In this document: piece after piece, positions 14,207 to 15,061 of the stretch
How positions within the stretch are numbered: the stretch's first letter is position 1
Layout: the number at the start of each line of letters is the position of its first letter
Assembly (NCBI GenBank): GCA_937898635.1
Contig: CALEJW010000232.1
Location: 1 to 15,061, forward strand
Origin: an uncultured Pseudomonadota bacterium
Lineage (GTDB): Bacteria; Pseudomonadota; Gammaproteobacteria; Burkholderiales; Usitatibacteraceae
Reading direction: 5' to 3'
DNA length: 15,061 bases
Position numbers and translations under genes: made by a program
Notes under the pieces: model-generated
The model's database searches: none
Told to the model about the DNA's origin: nothing
The model's input: the letters and a program-made list of their open reading frames with translations, nothing else

Positions 14207-15058
14207 GTGAAGCTCATCACCTGGAACATCCAGTGGGGCCGCGGCCTCGACGGCCGCGTGGACCTCGCGCGCCTCGTCGCGCACGCCCGCGCGATGGCCG
14301 ACTTCGACGTGCTGAACCTGCAGGAGGTCGCGGACAACTTCCCGGCCCTCGAGGGCAACGACGACGCCGACCAGTTCGCCGCCCTCGCGGGCCTGCTGCC
14401 GGGCTTCACCGCGCTGCCCGGCTACGGCGTGGACGTGGAAGGCAGCGGCCGGCGCCGGCGCTTCGGCAACGTCATCCTCACGCGCCTGCCGGTGATTTCC
14501 GTTCGCCGCCACGCGCTCCCCTGGCCGGCGGACCCCGGCAAGGAATCCATGCCGCGCGTGGCGATCGAGGCGACGCTGAAATTCCCCCTGGGGCCGGTGC
14601 GGGTGACCACCACGCACCTCGAGTACTACTCGCCCGTGCAGCGCGCGGCGCAGGCGGCGAGGCTCCGGGAGCTGCACGAGGAGGCCTGCGGACGGGCCGC
14701 GCAGCCGGGATTCGCCACCGCCGAGCGAGGACCCTTCGACCTCACGGCGCAGGCGTCCTCCGCGATCCTCACGGCGGACTTCAACTTCCCGCCGGACAAC
14801 CCCGCGTGGGACGACATCCAGAAGCCGCTCGCGGGCGGCGGCCCGGCGTACCGCGATGCCTGGGCCCTGGTCCACGGCCGGCGGGCGCACGATCCCACCT
14901 TCTGCGTGCACGACCGCCGCTACGCGAAGGAGCCCTACTGCTGCGACTTCGTCTTCGTGAGCGAGGATCTCTCGAGGCGCGTGCGCGACGTCCGCGTCGA
15001 CCTCGACACGAAGCTCTCCGACCACCAGCCGGTGCTCCTCGACTTCGACGATCGCTGA
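14207..15058 (+). CDS. Endonuclease/exonuclease/phosphatase (EEP) family hydrolase
   Basis: 283-residue metal-dependent phosphoester hydrolase with no signal peptide, so probably cytoplasmic. All family catalytic positions are visible: Asn7 (TWNIQWG), Glu40 (LQEV, metal), His137 (HLEYY), Asp191 and Asn193 (TADFNF), Asp247 (CCDFVF), and Asp272-His273 (SDHQP). Length is normal for the family, whose members cleave nucleic acids, inositol phosphates or phospholipid headgroups. I chose GTG at 14207: it opens directly onto the conserved KLITWN strand and follows the upstream stop by five bases; the only ribosome-site candidate is a weak AGGG. Its place behind Ugp-type transport genes, where E. coli has the phosphodiesterase UgpQ, suggests that it processes the imported phosphoester, an inference from context. 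Confidence 0.88.
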   Translation: MKLITWNIQWGRGLDGRVDLARLVAHARAMADFDVLNLQEVADNFPALEGNDDADQFAALAGLLPGFTALPGYGVDVEGSGRRRRFGNVILTRLPVISVRRHALPWPADPGKESMPRVAIEATLKFPLGPVRVTTTHLEYYSPVQRAAQAARLRELHEEACGRAAQPGFATAERGPFDLTAQASSAILTADFNFPPDNPAWDDIQKPLAGGGPAYRDAWALVHGRRAHDPTFCVHDRRYAKEPYCCDFVFVSEDLSRRVRDVRVDLDTKLSDHQPVLLDFDDR

Positions 15059-15061
15059 ACG

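Noticed and set aside
13478..15058. 526-residue start for the EEP hydrolase
   Set aside because: The upstream part is a frame-shifted reading of the secreted-protein gene; the conserved EEP fold begins at KLITWN right after the GTG at 14207.

Overview
This is a compact, GC-rich window with dense operons, short spacers and frequent ATGA/GTGA start-stop overlaps. It looks like the chromosome of a betaproteobacterium. That rests on gene content (CxxCH-rich cytochromes, a DUF6502/DUF5666 pair, Ugp-type ABC genes) and codon use, not on a marker gene. I see no rRNA, tRNA, IS element, phage gene or CRISPR array, and no gene-free stretch reaches 300 bases.

Left part (1-4852): a redox module. On the minus strand lie a truncated multihaem c-type cytochrome (1-626, seven CxxCH visible) and a two-gene operon: a five-helix membrane protein with two bis-histidine haem b sites (2598-3479), coupled by a 1-base overlap to a 603-residue periplasmic cytochrome with 24 CxxCH motifs (787-2598). 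Divergent from them is a membrane-anchored iron-sulfur/FAD/NAD(P) oxidoreductase (3536-4852). The topologies suggest a chain from cytoplasmic NAD(P)H through FAD, Fe-S and two haems b across the inner membrane to periplasmic multihaem wires. Its physiological donor and acceptor are unknown.

Middle (4849-9081, minus strand): a DUF6502 protein with a helix-turn-helix-like segment is translationally coupled to an eight-repeat DUF5666 probable lipoprotein. Upstream of that pair lies an orphan sodium:solute symporter.

Right part (9266-15058, plus strand): a Ugp-type ABC importer in the order ATPase, binding protein, permease, permease, then a secreted protein of unknown function and an endonuclease/exonuclease/phosphatase-family hydrolase. 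This looks like uptake of a phosphorylated or sugar-like solute, possibly glycerol-3-phosphate, with a metal-dependent phosphodiesterase/phosphatase attached.

The most interesting signal is a 19-bp palindrome, TGCGGGAA-N3-TTCCCGCA. It occurs upstream of the first cytochrome (737-755), between the cytochrome b operon and the oxidoreductase (3482-3500), and upstream of DUF6502/DUF5666 (7572-7590). In the last two it contains the -10 hexamer of a good sigma70-type promoter, in the same register. I infer a local regulon controlling the redox module, possibly with the DUF6502 protein as its regulator.
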